Notes: generated by a model from the letters alone, not told the origin. A stretch of DNA of 64,000 bases from Desulfolutivibrio sulfodismutans DSM 3696 (GCF_013376455.1 NZ_CP045504.1:3741001-3805000); one strand, 5' to 3'. Positions 43,176 to 53,031 are shown, numbered from the stretch's first letter. Translations and numbers: made by a program.

Positions 43176-46100
43176 CTACACCTCGAAAAGCGACTCCAGG
43201 TCCGTGCGGGTCAGGGACTTGAAGGCATCCTGGCCCGGGATGATGGCCTCGGCCACGTCCTTTTTCTGCTCCTGGAGCTTTAAGATCTTCTCCTCCACGG
43301 TGTTCTGGCAGATCATCTTGTAGGAGAAGACCTGGCGCAACTGCCCGATGCGGTGGGTGCGGTCCGTGGCCTGGCTCTCCACGGCCGGGTTCCACCACGG
43401 GTCGTAGTGGATGACGTAGTCGGCGCTGGTCAGGTTCAAGCCCGTGCCCCCGGCCTTGAGCGAGATCAAAAACATCTTGACGGACTCGTCGTTGTTGAAG
43501 GTGTCCACCTGCTCGAAGCGGTCCTTGGAGGAGCCGTCCAGGTAGGCGTACTTGATCTGGGTCAGTTGCACCCAGGAGCGGATGATATGCAGCATCTGCA
43601 CGAACTGGGAGAAAATGAGCACCTTGTGCCCTTCCTCGATGATGTCCGTGACCAGATCCTTGAAGGCGTCGAACTTGCCCGAGGGCAGGTTGGTGTTCAT
43701 CCCGGGCATGTCCAGCTTGAGCAGGCGCGGGTGGCAGCAGATCTGCCGAAGCTTGAGCAGGGCGTCCAGAATGGACATCTGGCTCTTGGCCAGGCCCTTT
43801 TCGTCCACGGTCTGGAGCACCTGGTCCCGGAGCTTTTTGGCCAGGGCCGCGTACAACTCCATCTGCTCGTCGAGAAGCGCGCAGTAGTAGACGTTTTCCA
43901 CCTTGGGCGGCAGATCCTTGGCCACCTCGGACTTGGTGCGGCGCAGGATGAAGGGTTTCACCCGGCCGCGCAGGTAGTCCAGGGTCTCCTCGTCGCCGTC
44001 TTTGATGGGCTTGACGATGCCCCGCTGGAAGGCGTTCTGGCCGCCCAGAAATCCCGGCATGAGGAACTCGAAAAGCGACCACAACTCGAACAGGTTGTTC
44101 TCGATGGGCGTGCCCGACAGGCACAGCCGGGTCTTGGCGGACAGCCGCCTGACCGAGCGGGCGGTGATGGTGTTGGGATTTTTGATGTTCTGGGCTTCGT
44201 CGAGGATGACGGCGTTGAACTCGAACTTGAGCAGCTCGTCCAGGTCGCGGCGCAAAAGGGCGTAGGTGGTGACCACCAGGTCCGACTCGCCGATTTTTTT
44301 GAACATGCCCTCCCGGCGCGCGCCATAGATGATGAGCTGCTTTAAGCTCGGCGCGAATTTCTGGGCCTCGCGCTCCCAGTTGGGCAGAACCGAGGTGGGC
44401 ACCACGATGAGGTTGGGACCCCTGACCCCGGCTTCGTGCATATGCAGGAGAAAGGACAGGGTCTGCACGGTCTTGCCCAGGCCCATCTCGTCGGCCAGGA
44501 TGCCGCCGAAGCCGTATTCGCGCAGGAAGTTTAAGTAGCTCAGGCCCTGGAGCTGGTAGGGGCGAAGCGTGGCCGACAGCCCCTTGGGCGGCTTTAAGGG
44601 GATGATCTCCGTAAAATCATGGATCTTGCGCCTGAGCTTGTTCCAGAAGGAATCCGTGCGGGCCTCGGGGATGTCCTCCAAAAGTTTGTCCAGAACCGGG
44701 GCCTCGAACTGCTTGAAGCTCGTCTGGGGCGGCTTTTCCGGGTCGAATCCCAGGGCCCGCAGCTTATGCGCCAGCTTGGTCAGCCAGGCTTCGGGCAGGC
44801 TGGTGTAGGAGCCGTCTTTGAGCTGCACGTAGCGTTTGCCCTGGGTCCAGGCCTTCCAGATCTTCTCGATGGGCACCTTTTGTTCGTCGTATTGGACATT
44901 GAGGTTCAAGTCGAACCACTTGTCCTCTTCCTTGGACTCCACCTCGGCCACGATGACCGGCTTGGTCAGGCGCACCTTGTAGCGGGTCAGGTTTTGCTCT
45001 CCGTAGACCCGGTATTGCTCCACCAGCTTGGGATAGGCGTCGAGCAGAAAGACGATGGCCTCTTCCGGTTCAAGGAACCAGTTGGCGTTGTTTCTGGGCT
45101 GGAAGTGCATCTCGGTCAAAAGCGAGATGAGCTTTGCCTCCTCGTCCTGGTTTCTGGCCAGAAGGAAGGACTTGCCGTTGGACTGGTAGGAGCCGGTCTG
45201 AAGCTCGGCATTGGGCCCGGGAACGGTGATCTCGCCATGCTCGGTGTCGTAGACGTTTTGGATCTGCAGCGTCAGAAGGCTGCCTTCCTCGTCCAAAAAG
45301 AGCTTGGGATTGAAAACCGCAGGCACGAAAAACGGCCGCATGCGCGCCATGAATTCGTCATGGCCGTGCAGGTCCGAGACCGGCAGGTTGGACCACACCC
45401 GGTCCAGGAATTCCGAGACGTCGGAGGTGGGGATAAACGGCGGATTCTGCACCATCTCCTTGATCACGTCCGGGGACAGCCCGGTCTGCACCGGATAGAA
45501 CCCCCGGTTCCAGCACACCCACAAGGGGAGGCGGCCGTAAAAGAAAATCTCCCGGCCTAGGATGGAGAAGGGCGGCTTGCCGTCAGCGCCGAGCAGGATG
45601 TCGAAGGTCAGGCCCTCGTCGCCAAGGACCGGGGACAGTTGCAGGCGCATGGTCTTGTTTTCGATGCGTACGGGCTGCTCGGTGTCGCGCCAATAGAGGT
45701 AATATTCTTTGTTGATGGCCCAGAAAAACCAGCTCAAAAGCCCGGGCGGGATATCCACGCGGTGCCCGTAATAGTCCAGGTTGTGGCCGATCTGCTCGGC
45801 CACCATGGGCAGAAACGGCGACATCTCGCTCCAGTCCGGGTTCTTGATGATCTGTTCCAGGGTGATTTCCTGATGCACCTGGGAGATGCCGGACTTGTTC
45901 TGGCGGGCCCGGTAAAAGGCCACCTGGAGACGGCCGTGTTCGGGGTGGAAGCGGTAGATGAAATAGTGCCGCCCAGCCTCGGGTTCGGGCTCGGTGGAAA
46001 AAAAGGCCCGGAAGGTCTGCCTCCATTCGGTTTTCTGGGCGGCGTGGGTCTCTTCCTCGTCCGTGGTGTCGTCGAGGTTTTTGATGAGCTTTAAGGCCGT

Positions 46101-46391
46101 GGCCCCCACATGGCGGCAGACGCCGGAAAAGGAGTCCGGGCAGTTGCAGAAAAAGTTGATGGTCCGGTCCTTGAGATTGACCGAGAGTTCCGAGGCGTAG
46201 ACCTGGAAGTCCTCGCCCTGGATCTGGCCGTCCACATCCCAATAGCCATCGCGCTTTTTGACGGTGAGCTTTTGCACGCCGTCCTGGGCCACGATGGCGT
46301 GGGAGCCGTCGATGATGTATTCGGGAATGGTTTCCCTGACGAATTCCTGCAAAAGGCTTTTAACCGTTTGCTCCTCTTTGCCGACAGCCAT
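43176..46391 (-). CDS. SWIM zinc-finger SNF2-family helicase
   Basis: A 1071-residue Swi2/Snf2 ATPase. At about residues 80-95 FFCNCPDSFSGVCRH is a SWIM zinc finger. A large middle region of about 500 residues is specific to the bacterial RapA-related group. The ATPase has LADEMGLGKTVQTLS (about 634), VPTSVLPNWEREAQKF, DEAQ (about 730), SGTPIENNLFELWSLFEFL and, in the second lobe, VLIFSQFVQMLHII and DRTHRIGQ. Such proteins translocate on DNA and remodel protein-DNA complexes. The gene stands alone and has its own terminator. Its start is 395 bp from the binding-protein gene on the other strand. Confidence 0.95.
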   Translation of the reverse strand: MAVGKEEQTVKSLLQEFVRETIPEYIIDGSHAIVAQDGVQKLTVKKRDGYWDVDGQIQGEDFQVYASELSVNLKDRTINFFCNCPDSFSGVCRHVGATALKLIKNLDDTTDEEETHAAQKTEWRQTFRAFFSTEPEPEAGRHYFIYRFHPEHGRLQVAFYRARQNKSGISQVHQEITLEQIIKNPDWSEMSPFLPMVAEQIGHNLDYYGHRVDIPPGLLSWFFWAINKEYYLYWRDTEQPVRIENKTMRLQLSPVLGDEGLTFDILLGADGKPPFSILGREIFFYGRLPLWVCWNRGFYPVQTGLSPDVIKEMVQNPPFIPTSDVSEFLDRVWSNLPVSDLHGHDEFMARMRPFFVPAVFNPKLFLDEEGSLLTLQIQNVYDTEHGEITVPGPNAELQTGSYQSNGKSFLLARNQDEEAKLISLLTEMHFQPRNNANWFLEPEEAIVFLLDAYPKLVEQYRVYGEQNLTRYKVRLTKPVIVAEVESKEEDKWFDLNLNVQYDEQKVPIEKIWKAWTQGKRYVQLKDGSYTSLPEAWLTKLAHKLRALGFDPEKPPQTSFKQFEAPVLDKLLEDIPEARTDSFWNKLRRKIHDFTEIIPLKPPKGLSATLRPYQLQGLSYLNFLREYGFGGILADEMGLGKTVQTLSFLLHMHEAGVRGPNLIVVPTSVLPNWEREAQKFAPSLKQLIIYGARREGMFKKIGESDLVVTTYALLRRDLDELLKFEFNAVILDEAQNIKNPNTITARSVRRLSAKTRLCLSGTPIENNLFELWSLFEFLMPGFLGGQNAFQRGIVKPIKDGDEETLDYLRGRVKPFILRRTKSEVAKDLPPKVENVYYCALLDEQMELYAALAKKLRDQVLQTVDEKGLAKSQMSILDALLKLRQICCHPRLLKLDMPGMNTNLPSGKFDAFKDLVTDIIEEGHKVLIFSQFVQMLHIIRSWVQLTQIKYAYLDGSSKDRFEQVDTFNNDESVKMFLISLKAGGTGLNLTSADYVIHYDPWWNPAVESQATDRTHRIGQLRQVFSYKMICQNTVEEKILKLQEQKKDVAEAIIPGQDAFKSLTRTDLESLFEV

Positions 46392-46785
46392 TGTGCAAGG
46401 CGCTCCTTCAAAAAAAAGTCCGTCCCGGATCGTTGTGCAAAAAAACGGTACGGCCGGTGTGGGTCTTTATGTCGGTTGCCGACGCCTCCCGCCGGGGCGG
46501 GACGGGCCGCAACGGGCAGGCCCCGAATCGTATTTCTCAAACATACACGAAGGCCCATGATTTTGGGAAGCAAAGATTGCGCTTTGCCCCTACGTTCATT
46601 TTTCCCAGGAAGCAGGGGATTTTCGCGCCGTCTCCGGCATATGCGGAACCGGCCGGGAGGGACTTGGTTTTTCGGGTGGCGGCGTATATGCTCCGTTGGA
46701 GCGACAAACCAAACCAAAACGCGCCGTGGGCCGCCGCCGTCCGGCAGGCCGGTTTCCCGGCGGCGAAAAAGGTGGAGAGACGGCC
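46392..46785. other. Divergent intergenic region, nothing recognised
   Basis: 394 bp between the helicase and the binding-protein gene. No gene, convincing promoter or repeat was found. Confidence 0.45.
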
Positions 46786-48489
46786 GTGGCCAGATACGCA
46801 ACGCTTGCCCTTGTCTTCGTCATGGCCGCCTGCCTGCTCGCGTTGTCCGGGTGCGGCGACGGCGGCCAGCCGGAACCCGCCGCGTCCGCAACCCCGGGGG
46901 CCGCTTCCGGGGCAGCCTCCGGGGCCGCCGACCAGTCCGCGCCCGCCGCCGCCCCGGGGACGCCCGTGCCCGGCGGCCGCATCATCGAGGCCATGCTCGG
47001 CGACGCCACCAACCTCATTCCTCCCCTGTCCTCGGACTCGGCCTCCCATGAGGTGGCCGATCTCATCTACGTGGCCCCGCTGCGCTACGACAAGGACATC
47101 AACCTGGAGTGCTGGGCGGCCGAAAGCTACGAGGTGCTCGACGACGGCAAGCTCTTGAAATTCGTCCTCAAGCCGGGCATCCACTGGTTCGACGGGGTGG
47201 AGCTGACGGCTGCGGACGTGGAATTCACCTACAAGCTCATGATTGACCCAAAAACCCCCACGGCCTACGCCGGGGACTTCAAGGCCGTGTCGTCGTTCAC
47301 CGTCACCGGGAAATACTCATTTGAGGTGCGCTACGACGAGCCCTTCGCCCGATCCCTGGTCACCTGGGCCAGCTCCATCCTGCCCAGGCACGTCCTGGAA
47401 GGCCAAGACCTCATGAACACCGAACAAAGCCGCAACCCCCTGGGGGCCGGTCCCTACAAGCTGTCCGTGTGGGAGCCGGGGCGGCGCATCGTGCTCGACG
47501 TCAACCCCGACTATTTCGAAGGACGCGCCTATCTGGATCAGGTCGTGTACCGGATAATTCCCGACCTCTCAACCATGTTTTTGGAGCTCAAGGCCGGGAA
47601 TCTGGACATGATGGGGCTCACCCCGCAGCAATACCTGCACCAGACCACGGGCCGGGAATGGGATGAGAAATTCAAAAAATACAAGTACCTGTCATTCGGG
47701 TATACCTTTTTGGGCTACAATCTGCAAAATCCGATGTTCGCCGACGTGCGGGTGCGCCAGGCCCTGGCCCACGCCATCGACAAGCAGGAGATCGTCAAGG
47801 GGGTGCTCCTGGGCCTGGGCATGCCCACCATCGGGCCGTACAAGCCCGGCACCTGGATCTACAACGAGTCCATAAAGGACTATGCCTTCGATCCCCAGAA
47901 GGCCAAGGCCATGCTGGCCGAGGCCGGGTGGACCCCCGGGGCGCACGGTGTTTTGACCAAGGACGGCAAGCCCTTTTCCTTCACCATCCTGACCAACCAG
48001 GGCAACGACCAGCGCATCAAGACCGCCACCATCATCCAGCAACGCCTGAAGGAAATCGGCATCGAGGTGGCCATCCGCACCGTGGAATGGGCGGCGTTCA
48101 TCAAGGAGTTCGTGGACACGGGCCGCTTCGACGCCATCATCATGGGCTGGACCATTCCCCAGGATCCGGACGGCTACGACGTGTGGCATTCCTCCCGGGC
48201 CGTGCCTGGCGGGCTCAATTTCGCGGGGTTTAAAAACGCCGAGGCCGACGCCCTGCTGGAAAAGGGGCGGCGGACGTTGGACCAGGCCGAGCGCAAGAAA
48301 TACTACGACGCCTTCCAGGAAGTCCTGCACCGGGAGCAGCCCTACTGCTTTCTCTACGCCCCCTACGCCCTGCCCATCCTGTCGGCCCGCTTTCAGGGCG
48401 TCGAACCGGCCCCGGCGGGCATCGCCTACAACTTCACCAAGTGGTGGGTTCCCAAAAACCTTCAGACCTTCTCGCTGACCCGGGATTAA
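46786..48489 (+). CDS. Peptide/nickel-type ABC transporter binding lipoprotein (SBP family 5)
   Basis: A 567-residue extracytoplasmic lipoprotein. It starts at a GTG preceded by AGGTGGAG; the signal peptide ends in LALSGC. A linker of about 45 residues rich in A, G, P and S leads to the DppA/OppA fold: LKFVLKPGIHWFDGVELTAAD, NPLGAGPYKLSVW, DVRVRQALAHAIDKQEIVKG and DPDGYDVWHSSRA. Family members bind peptides, nickel chelates or other small solutes. No permease or ATPase genes adjoin it. The downstream neighbour is the Rel/Spo gene, 30 bp away, with no obvious link. Confidence 0.93.
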   Translation: MARYATLALVFVMAACLLALSGCGDGGQPEPAASATPGAASGAASGAADQSAPAAAPGTPVPGGRIIEAMLGDATNLIPPLSSDSASHEVADLIYVAPLRYDKDINLECWAAESYEVLDDGKLLKFVLKPGIHWFDGVELTAADVEFTYKLMIDPKTPTAYAGDFKAVSSFTVTGKYSFEVRYDEPFARSLVTWASSILPRHVLEGQDLMNTEQSRNPLGAGPYKLSVWEPGRRIVLDVNPDYFEGRAYLDQVVYRIIPDLSTMFLELKAGNLDMMGLTPQQYLHQTTGREWDEKFKKYKYLSFGYTFLGYNLQNPMFADVRVRQALAHAIDKQEIVKGVLLGLGMPTIGPYKPGTWIYNESIKDYAFDPQKAKAMLAEAGWTPGAHGVLTKDGKPFSFTILTNQGNDQRIKTATIIQQRLKEIGIEVAIRTVEWAAFIKEFVDTGRFDAIIMGWTIPQDPDGYDVWHSSRAVPGGLNFAGFKNAEADALLEKGRRTLDQAERKKYYDAFQEVLHREQPYCFLYAPYALPILSARFQGVEPAPAGIAYNFTKWWVPKNLQTFSLTRD

Positions 48490-48519
48490 CGCGGCCTGCC
48501 GCACGGTTCCACTATCCCT

Positions 48520-50751
48520 ATGATCCGCATAAACGAAATCATCGACAAGGTGTCGGGCTACATGTCCGAGGCGGATCTGGACCTGATCCGCAAGGCCTAC
48601 GTGTTCTCGGCCACGGCCCATGCCGGGCAGACCCGGCTCTCGGGCGAACCCTACCTGTCGCACCCCCTGGAGGCGGCCAACATCCTGGCCGAACTGCGCC
48701 TGGACGCGGCCACGGTCTGCGCCGGGCTTTTGCACGACACGGTGGAGGACACCAAGGCCACTGTGGACGGCATCGAGGAGGATTTCGGGGAGGAAGTGGC
48801 CGACATCGTGGACGGGGTGACCAAGATCAGCCAGATCTCCTTCGAATCCAAGGAGGAGGCGCAGGCCGAAAACATCCGCAAGATGATCCTGGCCATGGCC
48901 GAGGACATCCGGGTGGTCCTGGTGAAACTGGCCGACCGGCTGCACAACATGCGCACCCTGGACTATCAAAAGCCCGCCAAGCAGGCCCTGATCGCCCAGG
49001 AGACCATGGACATCTACGCCCCCCTGGCCAACCGCCTGGGGCTGCACCGCGTAAAGATCGAGCTTGAGGACTTAAGCTTCAAGTACTTAAAGCCCGAGGT
49101 CTTCGCCCAGATCCGCGACGGCCTGACCCGCCACCACACCCTGGGCGAGGCCTACATCGAGCAGGTCATCGCCCAGATCAACGAGCTTCTGGCCAAAAAC
49201 GGCATCCGGGGCCGCATCCAGGGCCGCAAGAAACACATTTTCAGCATCTTCAACAAGATGCGGCAACAGGGCCTGTCCCTGGACCAGGTTCACGACCTGA
49301 TCGCCTTCCGGGTCATCGTGGACGGCCTCAAGGACTGCTACGCCGTGCTGGGTTTGGTGCATTCCATCTGGAAGCCGGTGCATGGGCGGTTCAAGGACTA
49401 CATCTCCATGCCCAAGGCCAACATGTACCAAAGCCTGCACACCACGGTCATCGGTCCGGACGGCGAGCGCATCGAGATCCAGATCCGGACCGAGGAGATG
49501 AACCGGCTGGCCGAGGAGGGCGTGGCCGCCCACTGGCAGTACAAGGAACGCGGCAAGGGACGGTTCAGCCCCAAGGACATCGACCGCTTCACCTGGCTGC
49601 GGCAGATCATGGACTGGCAGCGCGAGCTGAAAGACTCGCGCGAATTCATGGCCACGCTGCGCATCGACCTCTTTCAGGACGAGGTCTACGTGTTCACCCC
49701 CAAGGGCCAGGTCAAGGAGATGCCCGAGGGGGCCACGCCCGTGGATTTCGCCTACATGATCCACACGGCCGTGGGCGACCATTGCGCCGGGGCCAAGATC
49801 AACGGGCGGCTCTCCCCCCTGACCACGGCGCTCAAAAACGGCGACGCCGTGGAGATCATCACCGACGCGAACCGCACCCCCAGCCGCGACTGGCTGAAAT
49901 TCGTCAAGACCGCCAAGGCCAGAACCCGCATCAAGCACTGGATCAGGACCGAGGAGCGGGCCCGGAGCATCGCCCTGGGCAAGGAGATGCTGGAAAAGCA
50001 GGGCCGCAAGGACGGGGTGAACATCCAAAAGGCCATAAAGGACGGCAGCCTGCGGGCCGTGGCCGAGGAAATGTCGCTTGGCGGCGTGGACGAGTTGTTT
50101 TCCGCCGTGGGCTATGTGCGGGTCACGGCCAAAAAGATCATCGGCAGGCTGTTGCCCGCCAGGCCGGAGATGACCAAGGCCGAGGCCGAGGCCGAAGCCG
50201 TGGCCGTGGCTGCCGCCGCCGCCACCCAGGCCAAGACCAAATCGTCCGACGCCATCCGCATCCAGGGCGTGGACAACGTGCTGGTGCGCTACGCCCAGTG
50301 CTGCAACCCCCTGCCCGGGGATCACATCGTGGGCTACGTCAGCCGGGGCCGGGGGGTGACCATCCACACCCACGACTGCCCCAATGTGCAAGGTTTTGAG
50401 CCCGAACGGCTTTTGCGGGTGAGCTGGGAGGGCGAGGAGGAGCGGCCCTATCCGGCCCGCATGCGCATCCTGGCCAAGAACATCAAGGGCGTTTTGGGCA
50501 GGATATCCGTGATGCTGGCCGCCGAGGGGGTGAACATCGACTCCGGGGCCATCCACTCAAGCGTGGACGGCACCACGGAGATCCTTTTCACCGTGGAGGT
50601 CACGGACACCTCGCACCTGTACCGGACCATCGAACGGGTCAGCACCCTGGACGAGGTCATCGAGGTCAAGCGTCTGGCCATCTCCGGCCCGGCTGTAGAA
50701 TACGGCAAGGCCGAGTCCGAGTCCCTCCCGGATGGCGCGGGAGAGCCCTGA
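48520..50751 (+). CDS. relA: Bifunctional (p)ppGpp synthetase/hydrolase (Rel/SpoT)
   Basis: A 743-residue stringent-response enzyme. The HD hydrolase domain has HPLEAANILAELRLD, LLHDTVEDT and the RLHNMRTLDYQ segment, so hydrolysis should be active. The synthetase domain has GRKKHIFSIFNKMRQQG and the SMPKANMYQSLHTTVIGP loop. A TGS domain (VYVFTPKGQVKEMPEGATPV), a zinc-finger-like region (YAQCCNPLPGDHIVGYVSRG) and a C-terminal ACT domain follow. Delta-proteobacteria usually have one such enzyme. No ribosome site is clear before the ATG. Confidence 0.95.
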   Translation: MIRINEIIDKVSGYMSEADLDLIRKAYVFSATAHAGQTRLSGEPYLSHPLEAANILAELRLDAATVCAGLLHDTVEDTKATVDGIEEDFGEEVADIVDGVTKISQISFESKEEAQAENIRKMILAMAEDIRVVLVKLADRLHNMRTLDYQKPAKQALIAQETMDIYAPLANRLGLHRVKIELEDLSFKYLKPEVFAQIRDGLTRHHTLGEAYIEQVIAQINELLAKNGIRGRIQGRKKHIFSIFNKMRQQGLSLDQVHDLIAFRVIVDGLKDCYAVLGLVHSIWKPVHGRFKDYISMPKANMYQSLHTTVIGPDGERIEIQIRTEEMNRLAEEGVAAHWQYKERGKGRFSPKDIDRFTWLRQIMDWQRELKDSREFMATLRIDLFQDEVYVFTPKGQVKEMPEGATPVDFAYMIHTAVGDHCAGAKINGRLSPLTTALKNGDAVEIITDANRTPSRDWLKFVKTAKARTRIKHWIRTEERARSIALGKEMLEKQGRKDGVNIQKAIKDGSLRAVAEEMSLGGVDELFSAVGYVRVTAKKIIGRLLPARPEMTKAEAEAEAVAVAAAAATQAKTKSSDAIRIQGVDNVLVRYAQCCNPLPGDHIVGYVSRGRGVTIHTHDCPNVQGFEPERLLRVSWEGEEERPYPARMRILAKNIKGVLGRISVMLAAEGVNIDSGAIHSSVDGTTEILFTVEVTDTSHLYRTIERVSTLDEVIEVKRLAISGPAVEYGKAESESLPDGAGEP

Positions 50752-50752
50752 C

Positions 50753-50896
50753 ACGGCTTAGCCCAGCCGCTGGGGAATATGCCCTGCGGCGAGCCATGAA
50801 ACGGCTTGGCCCCGCCGCTGGGGGAATATGCCCTGCGGCGAGCCCTTGAGACGGCTTGGCCCCGCCGCTGGCGGTGGTGGCCCTGCGGCGAACCAC
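50753..50896. repeat. Three imperfect 48-50-bp tandem repeats after the Rel/Spo gene
   Basis: Copies begin at 50753, 50801 and 50851 with ACGGCTT and contain CCGCTGG and CCCTGCGGCGA. The first two share GGGGAATATG. They start two bases after the stop codon. Each unit can form a short GC-rich hairpin. Confidence 0.8.
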
Positions 50897-50945
50897 GTCT
50901 CCGCGTTTCGGGCCGCTTTCGTGGGGAAATCGCGCGGCCTTGGCG

Positions 50946-51254
50946 TCAGGCCTCGGCGGTGATCTCCCCGATGGCCGTGTAGAACGCCTTCAGGGCCGTG
51001 TCGCGTTCGGCGGCGGTCTGGGCGGAATACAGCTCGGCCTGATAGTCGAACATGGCGTCGTAGTACTGATACTGCGGGGAGGCCGTCACGTCCTCGGGCA
51101 GCATCTCCGACAGGGTGTCGGCGAAGGTCTTGAGCGCCGTGGTCTTGGCTGCGTTGGTGTCGGACGAATTGCCCGCGCTGCGCAGGGAGGACTGCAACGT
51201 CTGGCAGGCCAGGGTGTACTGGTAGGCCATGTCGGCGATGCTTTCAGCGGCCAT
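50946..51254 (-). CDS. Hypothetical protein
   Basis: A 102-residue helical protein (MAAESIADMAYQYTLACQTL ... GEITAEA), rich in A, S, T and Q, with one cysteine. No signal peptide or known domain is visible. It is alone on the minus strand between two plus-strand genes. Composition and codon use look like a real gene, but no family is recognised. Confidence 0.55.
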   Translation of the reverse strand: MAAESIADMAYQYTLACQTLQSSLRSAGNSSDTNAAKTTALKTFADTLSEMLPEDVTASPQYQYYDAMFDYQAELYSAQTAAERDTALKAFYTAIGEITAEA

Positions 51255-51458
51255 GGCAATGCCTCACAGGTGTGTTTTGCGGGAAGCCTCCCCGGACGGA
51301 CCATCCGGCCGGAAGGATTTTCCCGTATCGGGGAAATTGCAAAGATCCTGCCGAACCGGATGTGCCGCCTAGGCAGTGGGAAACATTCAGGAATCGTTGA
51401 GCGTGCCGGGGCGTAGCGGCAGAATATGCCTGGCGCGGACCAGGGAAAGGAGACAGCC

Positions 51459-52205
51459 ATGACCGGGAAAGGCCGGCTTCTCGCAGCGGCGGTGTGGGCG
51501 TTTTGGGTGTGCGCGGCGGCCGTGGGGGCTTTTGCGGCCGGGGCCCAGGAGCAGGCGGCCAAGGACTATGCCGAGGCGGCCAAGGCCATGTCCTCGGGGG
51601 ATACGGCCGGGGCCTCCAAGGCCCTGTCCCGGATCATCGAATCGGGCCAGACCCCGCCCGCCATCCTGGTCACGGCGTATTTCAGCCGGGGGGCCATCTA
51701 TCACGCCAAGGGGAACCTGGATGCGGCCCTGTCCGATTACGACCGGGCCATCGGCCTGCGCCCGGACTATGGCGACGTCTACGCCAATCGGGGCAACGCG
51801 CGCTACGCCAAGGGAGACAAGACCGGGGCCGTGGCCGATTTCAGCAAGGCCGTGGAGCTTTCTCCCTTTTCGGCTTTGGCCTTCAACAACCGGGGCTATT
51901 TTTATCTGGCCGAGGGCGATCCGATAAAGGCCACGGCGGATTTCGACCGGGCCTTGAACCTTTCCCCCAAATCCCCGGAGATTTTGTGCAACCGGGGCAT
52001 GGCCAGGCTTCTGCGCGACGACCCCCAGGGGGCGCTTCTGGATTTTCAGGCGGCCATCGACATCAGTCCGCAAAACGCCATGGCGTACAGGGGGCGGGGG
52101 CTGGCGTATGACGCGCTAGGGCAGAAGGACAGGGGGGCGGCCGATCTGTCGAAATCGAGGGAGCTTGACCCCCGGCTGGCCGACCCGGTTCCGGCGAAGA
52201 AGTAA
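51459..52205 (+). CDS. Exported TPR-repeat protein
   Basis: A 248-residue protein with a signal peptide (GRLLAAAVWAFWVCAAAVGA, cleaved near AFAAGA). At least four tetratricopeptide repeats follow, with landmarks such as AYFSRGAIYHAKGNLDAALS, YANRGNARYAKGDKTGAVAD, AFNNRGYFYLAEGDPIKATA and AYRGRGLAYDALGQKDRGAA. TPR proteins are scaffolds for protein complexes. The start has AAAGGAGA at good spacing. The partner is unknown. Confidence 0.88.
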   Translation: MTGKGRLLAAAVWAFWVCAAAVGAFAAGAQEQAAKDYAEAAKAMSSGDTAGASKALSRIIESGQTPPAILVTAYFSRGAIYHAKGNLDAALSDYDRAIGLRPDYGDVYANRGNARYAKGDKTGAVADFSKAVELSPFSALAFNNRGYFYLAEGDPIKATADFDRALNLSPKSPEILCNRGMARLLRDDPQGALLDFQAAIDISPQNAMAYRGRGLAYDALGQKDRGAADLSKSRELDPRLADPVPAKK

Positions 52206-52344
52206 GTATTTTGAATGTCGGGTGCGTGGCCGGGCTCGGAGCCGGGTTCGTGGCCGGGCTCGGGGCCTGCGACGCGGCGCTTCGGCAGGCCATGCGTCGC
52301 TTCGCTCGGGCCTGCCGGGCACGCCGCGCGCAAACCCGTCGCCC

Positions 52345-52456
52345 GGCCTGTCCGTTTCAGCCTGACGCGAAAATCCGCAGCATGAGGCCCGCAGGCGATG
52401 GGCCTGTCCGTTTTGGCTTGATGCGAAAACCCGCAGCATGAAGTCCGCAGGCGGGG
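52345..52456. repeat. 56-bp tandem duplication
   Basis: Copies at 52345-52400 and 52401-52456 share GGCCTGTCCGTTT, GCGAAAA and CCGCAGCATGA in the same spacing, with several substitutions between them. Confidence 0.75.
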
Positions 52457-52471
52457 GGCTTGTCCCCGGTC

Positions 52472-52521
52472 GGGGATTCCAAAGGGGCCTCGCCCCTTTG
52501 GCCGCCGGAGGCTTCCCCTCC
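52472..52521. repeat. Intergenic hairpin repeat, copy B
   Basis: GGGGATT, then CCAAAGGGG / CCCCTTTGG (9-bp stem, loop CCTCG), then CCGCCGGAGGCTTCCC. The flanks are the same as in copy A at 38620 although the stem sequence differs with compensating changes. It lies 91 bp after the universal-stress gene stop. Confidence 0.8.
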
Positions 52522-52611
52522 AACCCCATGCCACGCCGCCGGAGGCTTCCCCTCCACCCCCCCGGCCACGCCGCCGCTGACTTCTCCCGGTCGTGCCGGG
52601 CCGCAGGGGCC

Positions 52612-53031
52612 TTACCGCACCACCACGATGGTGCACGGGGCGATCTGCACCAGCCGTCCGGACACGCTGCCCAAAAGCATATTGTCCAGGGCGTTTTTGC
52701 CCCGGCTGCCCACGATGATCTCGTCGGCCTTTTCCTGGCGGGCCAGTTTGGCGATGGTCTCGGCCGGGCGTCCGGCCTCGGCCAGGGTGCGCAGCCGGAC
52801 CCCGGCGGCCTCGGCCTTCTGGGCGGCCTCGGCCAAAAGCTTGTTGGGTTCGCGCATGAGCCGCTCCCAGGCGTCGGGGATCTCCTCGCGCTTGTAGGCC
52901 AGAAAGGTCAGCCCCTCCACCACGTTGACGCACAACACCTCGGCGCCGTGGCGGGTGGCCTCGAAGATGGCCCGGTCCAGGGCCTTGTCCGACAGTTCCG
53001 ATCCGTCCACGGCCACAATGATCTTTTTCAT
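52612..53031 (-). CDS. Universal stress protein (UspA family)
   Basis: A 139-residue protein with a complete Usp fold: MKKIIVAVDGSELSDKALDR at the start, the middle LRTLAEAGRPAETIAKLA and the ATP-binding end IIVGSRGKNALDNMLLGSVS followed by GRLVQIAPCTIVVV. The G-2x-G-9x-G(S) motif indicates an ATP-binding member. Ribosome site AGGAG is seven bases upstream of the ATG. It is 73 bp downstream of the TunR gene on the same strand and may be co-transcribed with it. Confidence 0.93.
   Translation of the reverse strand: MKKIIVAVDGSELSDKALDRAIFEATRHGAEVLCVNVVEGLTFLAYKREEIPDAWERLMREPNKLLAEAAQKAEAAGVRLRTLAEAGRPAETIAKLARQEKADEIIVGSRGKNALDNMLLGSVSGRLVQIAPCTIVVVR

Larger units (their letters stand above)
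52206..52611. other. Repeat-rich intergenic region
   Basis: 406 bp between converging genes. It contains a 56-bp tandem duplication and a copy of the hairpin repeat, plus a second partial copy of its GCCGGAGGCTTCCCCTCC flank near 52530. No gene is seen. Confidence 0.65.

Noticed and set aside
50753..50896. CRISPR array
   Set aside because: The repeats are contiguous and imperfect with no spacers between them, and no cas gene is in the window.
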